A stretch of 9,517 nt of DNA from positions 1 to 9,517 of the forward strand of contig JAPKCR010000041.1 in NCBI GenBank assembly GCA_026421135.1. The letters run 5' to 3'. This document shows, piece after piece, positions 1 through 7,968 of this stretch. The position numbers and the translations under genes were made by a program. The DNA is from Sulfitobacter sp. GTDB lineage: Bacteria > Pseudomonadota > Alphaproteobacteria > Rhodobacterales > Rhodobacteraceae. The notes below the pieces were generated by a model. The model did no database searches. It was given only the letters and a program-made list of their open reading frames with translations, and had not been told where the DNA came from. Within the stretch, counting starts at the first letter, position 1. Every line of letters begins with the position of its first letter.

Positions 1-60
1 ATATTAGTCGTTCGGCGTTGATGGCTTGCCTTGATTCCGTCCGCCGCTGTCGGACGTTCT

Positions 61-300
61 ATGGACACAAAGACCCTTTCGCCCGCTCATATCGATGACA
101 TTGTGCAGATGGCGCTGTCTGACCATGTCAGCTTTGCCGACATTAAGGGCGAATACGGTCTAGGCGACAATCAGGTAAAGGCGCCGATGCGGGATAGTTT
201 GAAACCCGGCAGCTACCGCGCTTGGCGCAAACGGGTGCGGGCCTTTGGCGTCCGTCGCGCGCAGCATAAAAAATGGAATGCCCTAATGGGCATCTGTTAA
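61..300 (+). CDS. DUF2805/TIGR03643-family small protein
   Basis: This encodes a 79-residue basic protein of unknown function that resembles the DUF2805/TIGR03643 family. The visible family features are an N-terminal helix around LSPAHIDDIVQMAL (residues 6-19), a segment resembling a helix-turn-helix (residues 24-40), and the hallmark MRDSLKPGSYRAWRKRV at 43-59. The family is usually 65-85 residues, so the length fits. I chose ATG at 61 because the family similarity begins just after it. A TTG at 31 is also in frame (89 residues), neither has a strong Shine-Dalgarno sequence, and an in-frame TGA at 19-21 rules out anything longer. The gene converges on the glp operon and its last 18 bp overlap the end of the alcohol dehydrogenase gene. 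Its last dozen codons also form the terminator of the opposite strand, so the tail KKWNALMGIC may be shaped by that RNA structure. Nothing ties it to glycerol. The function is unknown, and the HTH-like look is only suggestive. Confidence 0.72.
   Translation: MDTKTLSPAHIDDIVQMALSDHVSFADIKGEYGLGDNQVKAPMRDSLKPGSYRAWRKRVRAFGVRRAQHKKWNALMGIC
268..293 (-). terminator. Rho-independent terminator of the glp operon
   Basis: Read on the minus strand, a perfect 6-bp stem (ATGCCC / GGGCAT, 293-288 with 283-278) closes a 4-nt loop. It is followed by TCCA and a run of six T (273-268). The alcohol dehydrogenase stop codon TAG (285-283) lies at the loop/stem boundary. On the plus strand the hairpin is followed by CTGTTAAAAT, not a T run, so it looks unidirectional and serves the glp operon only. 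It lies entirely inside the 3' end of the convergent DUF2805-type gene. Confidence 0.75.
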
Positions 301-1425
301 AATCTCGACCAGTTCTGGGTGTGTTAGGGCAAAGGGATTGCCCTTCATCGACGACGCACCGGATGAGGCGCGGGCGATCGCATCTAGATCGGTTTTGGTA
401 ACGCCCATTTCGGCCAGACCACGCAGGCCCATCTTGCGCGACCACGCTTTCAACTGCGCTAGCCCTGTCCCTTCGGTGCCGTCACCAAACTGGTTTTCGA
501 TCTGCTCCAATACCCAAGCCAGACGGCTATGAATTTTTGTTCCGGCTTCGGCCTTGCGCAAATGCGAGGCTAAGACCGCTGGCAAAAGCGCGCCACAAAT
601 CTCGCCGTGAGGCGCATTTGTTCTGCCACCGATCACACCCGCAAACCCGTGCACAGCCCCCAGACCGGAGTTGGCCAAGGCCAACCCGCCCCAAGTGCTG
701 ACCCGCGCCATGTCATCCCACGCAGCAGGCGCATCATTTTCAACCAACTCCCTGATCGCGGCAAGACCGGTGGGAATCGCGGAAAGGCACAGGGCATCCG
801 TCATGGGGTTTGCCTTGTTCGAAAGATAGGGTTCGATCACTTGGGTAATGGCGTCCAGACCCGCAGCCAGTGCGACGCGGCGGGGGGCACCCTGCATCAG
901 ACCGGCATCGACGATGGCGATATCGGGGATCATTCGTGGGTCGCGCAAGCTGACCTTGATACCGTGTTCTGGAACCGTGATCACCGCATTCTTGGTCACC
1001 TCTGCGCCGGTCCCGGCCGTGGTTGGCAGAGCGATCAAAGGCAGCGGCGCGTGGTCCAAGGGGCGGCCCTTGCCCACAACTTCAAGATAGTCTTGCGGCG
1101 GGGCACTGCAGGGAATGAGCGCGGCCAGTGCTTTGCCAAAATCAATTACCGCGCCGCCCCCCAAGGCGATCACCACGTCAGGGTCGAATCCTTTTAGGTC
1201 GGTCAACGCCTGTTCAATATCGGGCAGGCTGGGTTCATTCTTGCAAGCAAGGGTTTGGACCGTCAGGCCAGCCTGCTTGCATCCGTCGATCAGCCAATTC
1301 GCCCGCCGCGCAGTCGCGCCGTGCACCAGCAGGATGTTCGTCCCAAATGCTTTCGCCAAAGCGGGTGTTTGCGCGCTTTGACCTCGGCCGAAATGGATCG
1401 CTTGGGGGCTAAAGAATGAAAACAT
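283..1425 (-). CDS. Iron-containing alcohol dehydrogenase family protein (altered metal site)
   Basis: This 380-residue protein belongs to the group III (iron-containing) alcohol dehydrogenase / glycerol dehydrogenase-like superfamily, which are NAD(P)-dependent cytosolic oxidoreductases. The dinucleotide-binding GGGAVID motif is at 89-95 and PTTAGTGAE at 134-142. The metal-site region reads LDAITQVIEPY (190-200), with HGFAGVIGGRTNAPHG at 259-274. By alignment from memory with the FucO pattern, the metal ligands would be Asp191, His259 and His273. The usual second ligand His is Gln195, and the active-site His four residues after the third ligand is Gly263. The start ATG has AAGGA at 1438-1434, 8 nt upstream. 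The gene begins 30 bp after the glpK stop, so it is the last gene of the operon. A role in glycerol, dihydroxyacetone or short-alcohol oxidation is plausible from context, but the substrate cannot be told. Maleylacetate reductase-like annotation is an alternative. The family call is firm and the function is not. Confidence 0.88.
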   Translation of the reverse strand: MFSFFSPQAIHFGRGQSAQTPALAKAFGTNILLVHGATARRANWLIDGCKQAGLTVQTLACKNEPSLPDIEQALTDLKGFDPDVVIALGGGAVIDFGKALAALIPCSAPPQDYLEVVGKGRPLDHAPLPLIALPTTAGTGAEVTKNAVITVPEHGIKVSLRDPRMIPDIAIVDAGLMQGAPRRVALAAGLDAITQVIEPYLSNKANPMTDALCLSAIPTGLAAIRELVENDAPAAWDDMARVSTWGGLALANSGLGAVHGFAGVIGGRTNAPHGEICGALLPAVLASHLRKAEAGTKIHSRLAWVLEQIENQFGDGTEGTGLAQLKAWSRKMGLRGLAEMGVTKTDLDAIARASSGASSMKGNPFALTHPELVEILTDAH

Positions 1426-1455
1426 CGCTCAGGTCCTTGTACCGTGGGGGCCTAA

Positions 1456-2943
1456 TCAGACGCTGAGTGTTGCCTGCACTGCCCTTTTCCACGCGCTATA
1501 CTTTTGATCGCGCTGTTCCTCATCCATGTGGGGAGAAAACTGCGTCTCGCGCTTCCATGCGCTAGCGAACCCTTGTTGATCAGGATAGATACCCGCCCTC
1601 ATACCTGCCAGCCATGCGACACCCAAAGCGGTGGTTTCGTGGTTGACCGGACGATCTACCGGAGCAGCAATGATATCGGAAAGAAACTGCATCGCCCAGT
1701 CATTGGCTGCCATACCACCGTCCACGCGCAAGGTCGGCTGCACGCCGCTCGCCTTCCAATCTGCTGACATCGCCTCAAGGAGGTCGCGGGTCTGATATCC
1801 GACGCTTTCAAGCGCGGCTTTTGCCATTTCGGCAGGGCCCGTCCCGCGCGTCAAACCAAAGGTGGCACCCCGGCAATCCGGGTTCCAATAGGGTGCGCCG
1901 AGGCCGACAAAGGCAGGCACAAGGATGACGTTCTGGTGCGGATCGGCCTGTTCGGCCAGTGTTTGCGTCTGCGCGGCGTCAGAGATTATTTTCAAACCAT
2001 CCCGTAGCCATTGCACAACCGCACCGGCAACAAAAATTGACCCTTCAAGCGCGTAAGTGGGCTTGCCATCAAGCTGATAGGCGATGGTTGTCAGCAAGCG
2101 GTTGTTCGATTGAACCGGAGTGTCGCCTGTATTGAGCAGCGCAAAACATCCCGTGCCATAGGTCGATTTTAACATTCCCGGTTCAAAGCAGGCTTGCCCA
2201 ATGGTAGCCGCCTGCTGGTCCCCTGCAACGCCGTAGATCGGGACAGGGCTGCCAAGGATATCGGACTGCGTCTGGCCGAAATCGGCGGCGCAATCTTTGA
2301 CCTCGGGCAGCATCTCCATGGGGATGTTCAGCAGGCCACAAATGGTTTGGCTCCACCGGCCTTTGTGAATGTCATACAACATGGTGCGCGCCGCATTGGT
2401 GGCGTCGGTGGCATGGACAGCCCCGCCGGTTAGCTTCCAGATCAGAAAGCAATCTACGGTGCCAAACAACAGTTCGCCCTTGGCGGCACGGTCGCGGGCA
2501 CCATCAACATGGTCGAGAATCCAGCCCAGTTTGCTGGCGGAAAAATACGGATCCAGCAGCAGGCCGGTGCGTGCGGTGATCATCGGCTCGTGACCGGCAT
2601 CGCGCAGGGTGCGACAGGTGTCGGCTGTGCGGCGGTCTTGCCAGACGATGGCGTTATAAATGGGGTCACCGGTTGTCTTGTCCCAGACAATGACGGTTTC
2701 ACGCTGGTTTGTGATGCCAATGCCCGAAATATCCGACGCATTAATACCCGCAGTTTCAATGGCATCGCGGCAGGTTGCAACAGTCGTGTCCCACAAATTC
2801 ACAGGGTCGTGTTCAACCCATCCCGATTGCGGAAAATGCTGAGGGAATTCTTGCTGCGACTGGGCTTTTACAGCCATCGAGCCATCAAACATAATCGCAC
2901 GGGTCGAGGTCGTGCCCTGATCAATTGCAAGAATATAGGTCAT
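1456..2943 (-). CDS. glpK: Glycerol kinase
   Basis: GlpK phosphorylates glycerol with ATP to sn-glycerol-3-phosphate, trapping it in the cytoplasm and feeding GlpD. The protein is 495 residues, normal for the family (about 490-505). FGGY-kinase landmarks are all present: the N-terminal phosphate-binding loop DQGTTSTR at 8-15, NQRET at 79-83, the FGGY signature-1 region [13 protein letters not shown] at 133-145, GVAGDQQAA at 238-246 with the catalytic Asp242, YGTGCF at 262-267, a [13 protein letters not shown] segment in the second domain, and [12 protein letters not shown] near the C-terminus. I start it at [10 protein letters not shown] because GAGGA lies 5 nt upstream (2953-2949). A longer reading to 2982 adds 13 residues unlike the family. 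The gene follows glpV after a 135-bp gap with two hairpins, so it may be expressed at a lower level than glpV. The sequence is intact, with no broken motif. Confidence 0.97.
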   Translation of the reverse strand: MTYILAIDQGTTSTRAIMFDGSMAVKAQSQQEFPQHFPQSGWVEHDPVNLWDTTVATCRDAIETAGINASDISGIGITNQRETVIVWDKTTGDPIYNAIVWQDRRTADTCRTLRDAGHEPMITARTGLLLDPYFSASKLGWILDHVDGARDRAAKGELLFGTVDCFLIWKLTGGAVHATDATNAARTMLYDIHKGRWSQTICGLLNIPMEMLPEVKDCAADFGQTQSDILGSPVPIYGVAGDQQAATIGQACFEPGMLKSTYGTGCFALLNTGDTPVQSNNRLLTTIAYQLDGKPTYALEGSIFVAGAVVQWLRDGLKIISDAAQTQTLAEQADPHQNVILVPAFVGLGAPYWNPDCRGATFGLTRGTGPAEMAKAALESVGYQTRDLLEAMSADWKASGVQPTLRVDGGMAANDWAMQFLSDIIAAPVDRPVNHETTALGVAWLAGMRAGIYPDQQGFASAWKRETQFSPHMDEEQRDQKYSAWKRAVQATLSV

Positions 2944-2948
2944 ATGGA

Positions 2949-2953
2949 TCCTC
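2949..2953 (-). promoter_or_regulatory. glpK ribosome binding site
   Basis: GAGGA on the minus strand lies 5 nt before the ATG at 2943. It decides the start of glpK in favour of [10 protein letters not shown] over an upstream in-frame ATG at 2982. Confidence 0.7.
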
Positions 2954-2966
2954 GTTGCGTTAAGTG

Positions 2967-2996
2967 AAAAAGCGGCCACCACGAGAAGCAGCCGCT
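2967..2996 (-). terminator. Terminator-like hairpin upstream of glpK (possible attenuator)
   Basis: On the minus strand, AGCGGC (2996-2991) pairs with GCCGCT (2976-2971) around a 14-nt loop. The stem runs directly into TTTT, giving five T from 2971 to 2967. This resembles a weak intrinsic terminator, 24 nt before the glpK start. Because glpK and the dehydrogenase lie downstream on the same strand, it would act as a partial terminator or a 3'-end stabiliser for upstream mRNA. The stem is short and the loop long, so efficiency would be low. Confidence 0.45.
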
Positions 2997-3044
2997 GATT
3001 TGATCATCAGGCACTAGGCCAAATGGTTCAAGAAGTTGGAATGA

Positions 3045-3070
3045 TCCGGGACCAATCTCTTGGTCCCGGA
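3045..3070 (-). promoter_or_regulatory. Strong intercistronic hairpin after glpV
   Basis: A perfect 11-bp inverted repeat, TCCGGGACCAA / TTGGTCCCGGA (3045-3055 with 3060-3070), with a 4-nt loop, begins 8 nt past the glpV stop codon. No T tract follows on the minus strand, so it is not a classical terminator. Hairpins in this position after binding-protein genes commonly protect the upstream message from 3' exonucleases, raising binding protein over downstream products. That role is inferred here from position and stability. Confidence 0.7.
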
Positions 3071-3078
3071 AGGGTCGT

Positions 3079-4800
3079 TTACTGCCAGGATTTGATCAGC
3101 TCGTCGTAAGCGATCGTGACTGGCTCTTCGTCTTCGTTTTCCAGTTTCGCTTTTGGCGAACCGGGCTGCGACAGCCAGTACTCTGGATCTTTTTCTTCGT
3201 TCATGACCGGGCCAAGTTCACCCTGAACGCCTGCACGCTCAAGACGGATCAGAACTTTTTCCTGATCGGCACAAAGGGCATCAAGCGCTTCTTGCGGGGT
3301 TTTCGCACCGGACATCGCGTCGCCGATGTTCTGCCACCACAGCTGGGCCAGCTTTGGATAGTCAGGTACGTTGGTGCCGGTTGGCGACCACTGAACCCGT
3401 GCTGGTGAACGATAGAATTCGATCAGACCACCCAGTTTTGGTGCACGCTCTGTAAAGCTGTCGTGCTGGATCGTGGATTCACGAATGAATGTCAGACCAA
3501 CATGGCTTTTCTTTACGTCCACAGTCTTGGAGGTAACGAACTGCGCATAAAGCCAAGCGGCTTGTGCACGGTCCACTGGTGTGGATTTCATCAGCGTCCA
3601 GGAACCGGCATCTTGATAGCCGATCTTGGTACCTTCGGTCCAATATGCACCGTGTGGCGAAGGGGCCATACGCCATTTTGGCGTGCCGTCTTCGTTCATT
3701 ACAGGCAGACCGGGCTCTACCGAAGCGGCGGTAAAGGCGGTATACCAGAACATCTGCTGGGCGATGTTGCCTTGGGCAGGAACTGGACCCGCTTCAGAGA
3801 ACGTCATACCGGCAGCAGCAGGTGGCGAATACTTTTGCAGCCATTCGATCGCTTTGGTCACAGCGTAGACAGCCGCTGGCCCGTTTGTGGCACCACCACG
3901 CGCAACGCACGACCCGACGGGCTGCGATTTCTCGTTGACGCGGATACCCCATTCGTCAACTGGCAGACCGTTTGGTTCGCCCACGTCGCCAACACCAGCC
4001 ATGGACAGCCACGCATCAGTATAGCGCCAACCCAATGACGGGTCTTTCTTGCCGTAGTCCATGTTGCCAAAGACTTCGCCTTCAACGCCAAGACGCGACA
4101 GATCGCGACCGGTAAAGAATTCAGCAATGTCCTCGTAGGCGGACCAGTTGACCGGCACACCCAGATCATAGCCGTACTTAGCTTTGAAGTCGGCCTTGTT
4201 CTGTTCGTCGTTGAACCAATCGTAGCGGAACCAATAAAGGTTCGCGAACTGCTGGTCGGGCAGCTGGTAAACCTTGCCATCCGGACCCGTGGTAAAGGAC
4301 AGACCGATAAAGTCTTCCAGATCAAGGTTCGGGTTAGTAACAGCCGCGCCTTCGCCCGACATCCAGTCGGTCAGGTTGCGCGCCTGCTGATAGCGCCAGT
4401 GCGTCCCGATCAAGTCGGAGTCGTTGATATAGGCGTCGTAGATATTTTCGCCCGACTGCATTTGCGTTTGCAGCTTTTCAACAACATCGCCTTCGCCGAT
4501 CAGGTCATGCGTGACCTTAATACCGGTGATGGCCTCGAACGCAGGGGCCAGAACGGTGGATTCGTATTCGTGGGTGCCGATTGTCTCGGAGACCACGTTG
4601 ATGGACATGCCTTTGTAAGGCTCTGCCGCGTCTACGAAAAACTGAAGTTCGGCTTCTTGGTCGGCGCGTGACAGCGTCGACAGATCGCCGATCTCGCTAT
4701 CAAGGAATGCCTTTGCGGCATTCATGTCTGCGAACGCAGGCGCGCCAAGCATGCAAGCAGCAAGCCCGATCGCCGTGGTTCCTTTAAGTCGCAAGTTCAT
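3079..4800 (-). CDS. glpV: Glycerol ABC transporter substrate-binding protein
   Basis: This is the periplasmic binding protein of the glycerol importer. It captures glycerol and docks on the GlpP/GlpQ permeases. The precursor is 573 residues, much larger than a typical 400-430 residue sugar-binding protein but normal for the GlpV type. A Sec signal peptide is clear: a basic start (MNLRLKG), a hydrophobic core around residues 9-20, and a likely cut at AFA|D after residue 24. The mature part contains features of the extracellular solute-binding group-1 fold, such as INVVSETIGTHEYESTVLAPAF near residues 67-88 and a substrate-region NDSDLIGTHWRY. Two cysteines in the mature protein (in VGSCVARGG and DALCADQ) could form a disulfide. 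GGGAGGA (4813-4807), 6 nt before ATG, is the strongest ribosome site in the window and fits high expression. Hairpins flank the gene on both sides. The substrate assignment rests on the GlpV-like sequence plus glpD and glpK in the same operon. Confidence 0.93.
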   Translation of the reverse strand: MNLRLKGTTAIGLAACMLGAPAFADMNAAKAFLDSEIGDLSTLSRADQEAELQFFVDAAEPYKGMSINVVSETIGTHEYESTVLAPAFEAITGIKVTHDLIGEGDVVEKLQTQMQSGENIYDAYINDSDLIGTHWRYQQARNLTDWMSGEGAAVTNPNLDLEDFIGLSFTTGPDGKVYQLPDQQFANLYWFRYDWFNDEQNKADFKAKYGYDLGVPVNWSAYEDIAEFFTGRDLSRLGVEGEVFGNMDYGKKDPSLGWRYTDAWLSMAGVGDVGEPNGLPVDEWGIRVNEKSQPVGSCVARGGATNGPAAVYAVTKAIEWLQKYSPPAAAGMTFSEAGPVPAQGNIAQQMFWYTAFTAASVEPGLPVMNEDGTPKWRMAPSPHGAYWTEGTKIGYQDAGSWTLMKSTPVDRAQAAWLYAQFVTSKTVDVKKSHVGLTFIRESTIQHDSFTERAPKLGGLIEFYRSPARVQWSPTGTNVPDYPKLAQLWWQNIGDAMSGAKTPQEALDALCADQEKVLIRLERAGVQGELGPVMNEEKDPEYWLSQPGSPKAKLENEDEEPVTIAYDELIKSWQ

Positions 4801-4836
4801 GGTTGTTCCTCCCTAAATTAGAACAGTGAAAAGCAG

Positions 4837-4858
4837 CCCCGGTTCTTGCATGCCGGGG
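4837..4858 (-). promoter_or_regulatory. Hairpin between the DUF2160-type gene and glpV
   Basis: CCCCGG (minus 4858-4853) pairs with CCGGGG (4842-4837) around a 10-nt loop, 11 nt after the stop of the upstream gene. CTGCTTTTC follows, so there is a short T run four bases away. It could be a weak attenuator or a processing/stability element in front of glpV. The stem is only 6 bp, so the call is modest. Confidence 0.4.
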
Positions 4859-4869
4859 TACCTGATCGA

Positions 4870-5142
4870 CTACACCCAGCGGAAAACCGCGATGGCATAG
4901 AAGAAACACACAATCAGTGCCCCCCATTGGGGCGCGCTGAGTAGTCCAAGCCAGGCCAGATTGATAAAGGCCGAACCCAGAAGCGTGATGAACAAGCGGT
5001 CACCACGGGTTGTCTCGATCCCTAATACCCCATTGCGCGGAGTTTCAGGAAATTTGATTGCCAGCACCGTGAAGGTCACCAGTGTGGCGGCAATGATTGC
5101 GAAGAAAGTGGCGGTCGGCCATGTCCATGCCATCCATTCCAT
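4870..5142 (-). CDS. DUF2160-family small integral membrane protein of the glycerol transporter operon
   Basis: This 90-residue, very hydrophobic protein resembles the DUF2160 family, which is found in glycerol ABC transporter operons between the second permease and the binding-protein gene. Three membrane segments can be read: about 12-30 (FFAIIAATLVTFTVLAIKF), 51-69 and 73-89. A short polar loop, PETPRNGVLGIETTRGDR, lies between the first and second. A Trp-rich amino end (MEWMAWTW) is typical of the family. AGGGAG (5155-5150) lies 7 nt before ATG and overlaps the glpQ stop codon region; the gap to glpQ is 12 bp. It has no known catalytic motif. Its conserved place suggests an accessory subunit or assembly/stability factor of the GlpPQST membrane complex, but that is inference. 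The name glpU has, I believe, been used for it, but I am not sure enough to assign the symbol. Confidence 0.88.
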   Translation of the reverse strand: MEWMAWTWPTATFFAIIAATLVTFTVLAIKFPETPRNGVLGIETTRGDRLFITLLGSAFINLAWLGLLSAPQWGALIVCFFYAIAVFRWV

Positions 5143-5154
5143 AAGATTTCTCCC

Positions 5155-6002
5155 TTATACGCGCCCAAGGGCAAAACCCTTGGCGATGTAGTTGCGAACA
5201 AAATAGATGACCAAGGCACCGGGCAGGATCGTCAGCACACCCGCTGCGGCCAACACGCCCCAGTCGATCCCCGACGCGCCCACGGTACGGGTCATTGTGG
5301 CTGCGATTGGTTTGGCATCAACGCTGGTCAAGGTGCGGCTAAGCAACAGTTCAACCCAGCTGAACATAAACAGGAAAAACGCCGTGACGCCGATGCCGGA
5401 TGCGACCAGCGGCGTGAAGATCTTGATGAAGAACCGCGGAAAGGAATAGCCGTCGATATAGGCAGTCTCGTCGATTTCCTTTGGTACGCCTCGCATGAAC
5501 CCTTCGAGGATCCAAACCGCCAGCGGAACGTTGAACAGGCAATGTGCCAAGGCAACGGCGATGTGCGTGTCGAACAACCCGACCGAGCTGTAGAGTTGAA
5601 AGAAGGGCAGGGCGAAAACTGCAGGCGGTGCCATCCTATTGGTCAACAGCCAGAAAAACAGGTGCTTGTCGCCCATGAAGGAATAGCGGCTGAACGCATA
5701 GGCCGCTGGCAACGCCACCGCGAGCGATATCACCATGTTCATCACCACATAGGCCATGGAATTCAGATAGCCTGTGTACCAGGACGCATCTGTGAGGATG
5801 GTCAGGTAGTTGTCGAACGTCAGGTCCTGCGGCCACAGAGTGAAGCTGTTCAAGATCTCGGTGTTGGTCTTGAGGCTCATCATCAGCAACCAATAAATCG
5901 GCAACAATAGAAACAGCAGATACAAGCCCATCACGATGGCGCTGCCCTTGACCTTGGGCAAGGCAAAGCCGCGTTTCGGTGTGGACTGGATAAAGTCAGA
6001 CA

Positions 6003-6003
<1 letters not shown>
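5155..6003 (-). CDS. glpQ: Glycerol ABC transporter permease, second subunit
   Basis: This is an inner-membrane permease of the binding-protein-dependent transport family (MalG-like) that forms the glycerol channel with GlpP. It has 282 residues and about six membrane segments: 22-42, 83-105, 115-138, 146-166, 199-220 and 248-270. The EAA loop that docks the ATPase is at 176-199 (EIDETAYIDGYSFPRFFIKI), with the conserved Gly185 and a Pro after the loop. The start codon overlaps the glpP stop as TAATG. AGGGA (6017-6013) lies upstream inside glpP, so translation is probably coupled to glpP. The P/Q naming follows gene order in the known glpSTPQV operon: this is the second permease. The sequence is intact. 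Confidence is high for a permease of this importer, slightly lower for the letter. Confidence 0.92.
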
Positions 6004-6875
<872 letters not shown>

Positions 6876-6877
6876 GG

Positions 6878-7957
6878 TTATGCCACCTTTGGCGCGATGC
6901 GCCAGCTATCGGAATACACATTCACGCCTGCGGGATCGAACACGATGCGGTTCATATCGGGCGAGATTTCAGCCCCTTCGGCAGCGATCACGTTGATCTC
7001 GGTGCCTTGGAAATCGGCACGCACGATCTTGTGGCGGCCCACATCTTCGACCCGCTTGATAGTGACCGGCAGGCCGCTATCGCCCGCCTGAAGCGACGTA
7101 AACTCAGGCCGTACGCCCAGTTCGACAGTGCCCTTTGGCGTGCCAAACCCTCTGCCCAGTGAAATTTCAGTACCGCCCAGAATGGCCTTGTCGCCTTTCA
7201 CCTGTGCAGGCAGCAGGTTCATACCCGGCGAGCCGATGAAATACCCTACGAACGTATGCTCTGGTGTCTCGAACAATTCTTGTGGCGTGCCCATTTGGAC
7301 GACACGGCCATCATACATGACAACGACCTTATCGGCAAAAGTCAGCGCCTCGGTTTGGTCATGGGTCACATAAATCATTGTGTGACCGAATTCATGGTGC
7401 AGGGATTTCAGCTGTGTGCGCAATTCCCATTTCATATGCGGGTCAATTACAGTCAGCGGCTCGTCAAACAGCAGTGCATTCACGTCTTCGCGCACCATAC
7501 CCCTGCCCAATGAAATCTTTTGCTTGGCATCTGCCGTCAGTCCGCGCGCCTTGTGGTTCAACGTGTCTTCCATCCCGATCATCGCGGCGATCTGTTGTAC
7601 GCGGTCTTTGATATAAGCCGGATCAGCGCCACGGTTGCGTAAGGGAAAGGCCAGATTGTCGCGCACCGTCATGGTGTCGTAGACGACAGGAAACTGAAAC
7701 ACCTGCGCAATATTGCGTTGCGTGGTCGGGGCCATTGTCATGTCTTTGTCATCGAACAGGATGCGCCCCTGACTGGGGTGCAACAAACCAGAGATGATGT
7801 TGAGCAATGTAGATTTGCCGCAGCCCGATGCCCCAAGCAGCGCGTATGCCTCGCCGTCGGACCAATCAAGGTTCAATTCCTTAAGCGCAAAGTCGTCTTC
7901 AGTGACGGGTTTGGGCATGTAGGAATGTGCCAGATTATCGAGGGTGATTTTTGCCAT
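6878..7957 (-). CDS. glpT: Glycerol ABC transporter ATP-binding protein GlpT (degenerate signature motif)
   Basis: This cytoplasmic ATPase subunit of the glycerol importer pairs with GlpS under the GlpP/GlpQ permeases. It has 359 residues. Walker A is GASGCGKST (42-50), the Q-loop Gln is Gln88, Walker B is ALLFDEP (161-167, Glu166), the D-loop is TVID in place of SALD (169-172), and the H-loop is THDQ with His199. The ABC signature LSGGQ is replaced by LTADAKQ at 140-146, while the following ISLGRGMVR matches the normal family context. The C-terminal part (about 243-359, from GSPGMNLLP) is the regulatory beta-rich domain seen in MalK/UgpC-type subunits. GAGGGAG overlaps the glpS stop and the gap is 11 bp. 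The lost signature appears to be a property of the GlpT type, not a local mutation, because the flanking residues are conserved. It is not sn-glycerol-3-phosphate UgpC, given the neighbours. Confidence 0.93.
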   Translation of the reverse strand: MAKITLDNLAHSYMPKPVTEDDFALKELNLDWSDGEAYALLGASGCGKSTLLNIISGLLHPSQGRILFDDKDMTMAPTTQRNIAQVFQFPVVYDTMTVRDNLAFPLRNRGADPAYIKDRVQQIAAMIGMEDTLNHKARGLTADAKQKISLGRGMVREDVNALLFDEPLTVIDPHMKWELRTQLKSLHHEFGHTMIYVTHDQTEALTFADKVVVMYDGRVVQMGTPQELFETPEHTFVGYFIGSPGMNLLPAQVKGDKAILGGTEISLGRGFGTPKGTVELGVRPEFTSLQAGDSGLPVTIKRVEDVGRHKIVRADFQGTEINVIAAEGAEISPDMNRIVFDPAGVNVYSDSWRIAPKVA

Positions 7958-7968
7958 GTCGTGCTCCC

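Noticed and set aside
1..60. A promoter or leader peptide before the DUF2805-type gene (ATG at 21)
   Set aside because: No convincing -35/-10 pair is visible in 60 bp, and the short frame from 21 ends at about 98 with no supporting signal.
607..1197. A 196-codon open frame on the plus strand opposite the alcohol dehydrogenase gene
   Set aside because: It is the antisense shadow of a clearly recognisable dehydrogenase. The translation is low-complexity in Arg/Gly/Gln and resembles no family, and it has no ribosome site.
2944..2982. An upstream start adding 13 residues to GlpK
   Set aside because: The added residues do not resemble the family, and a good ribosome site lies directly before the ATG at 2943.
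2995..3010. A small inverted repeat centred on TGATCA between glpV and glpK, as an operator
   Set aside because: Its 5-bp arms are too short to stand out, and there is no adjacent promoter pattern.
3463..4038. A 191-codon open frame on the plus strand opposite glpV
   Set aside because: It is a shadow of the glpV frame, with no domain, signal or ribosome site. The glpV reading explains the sequence fully.
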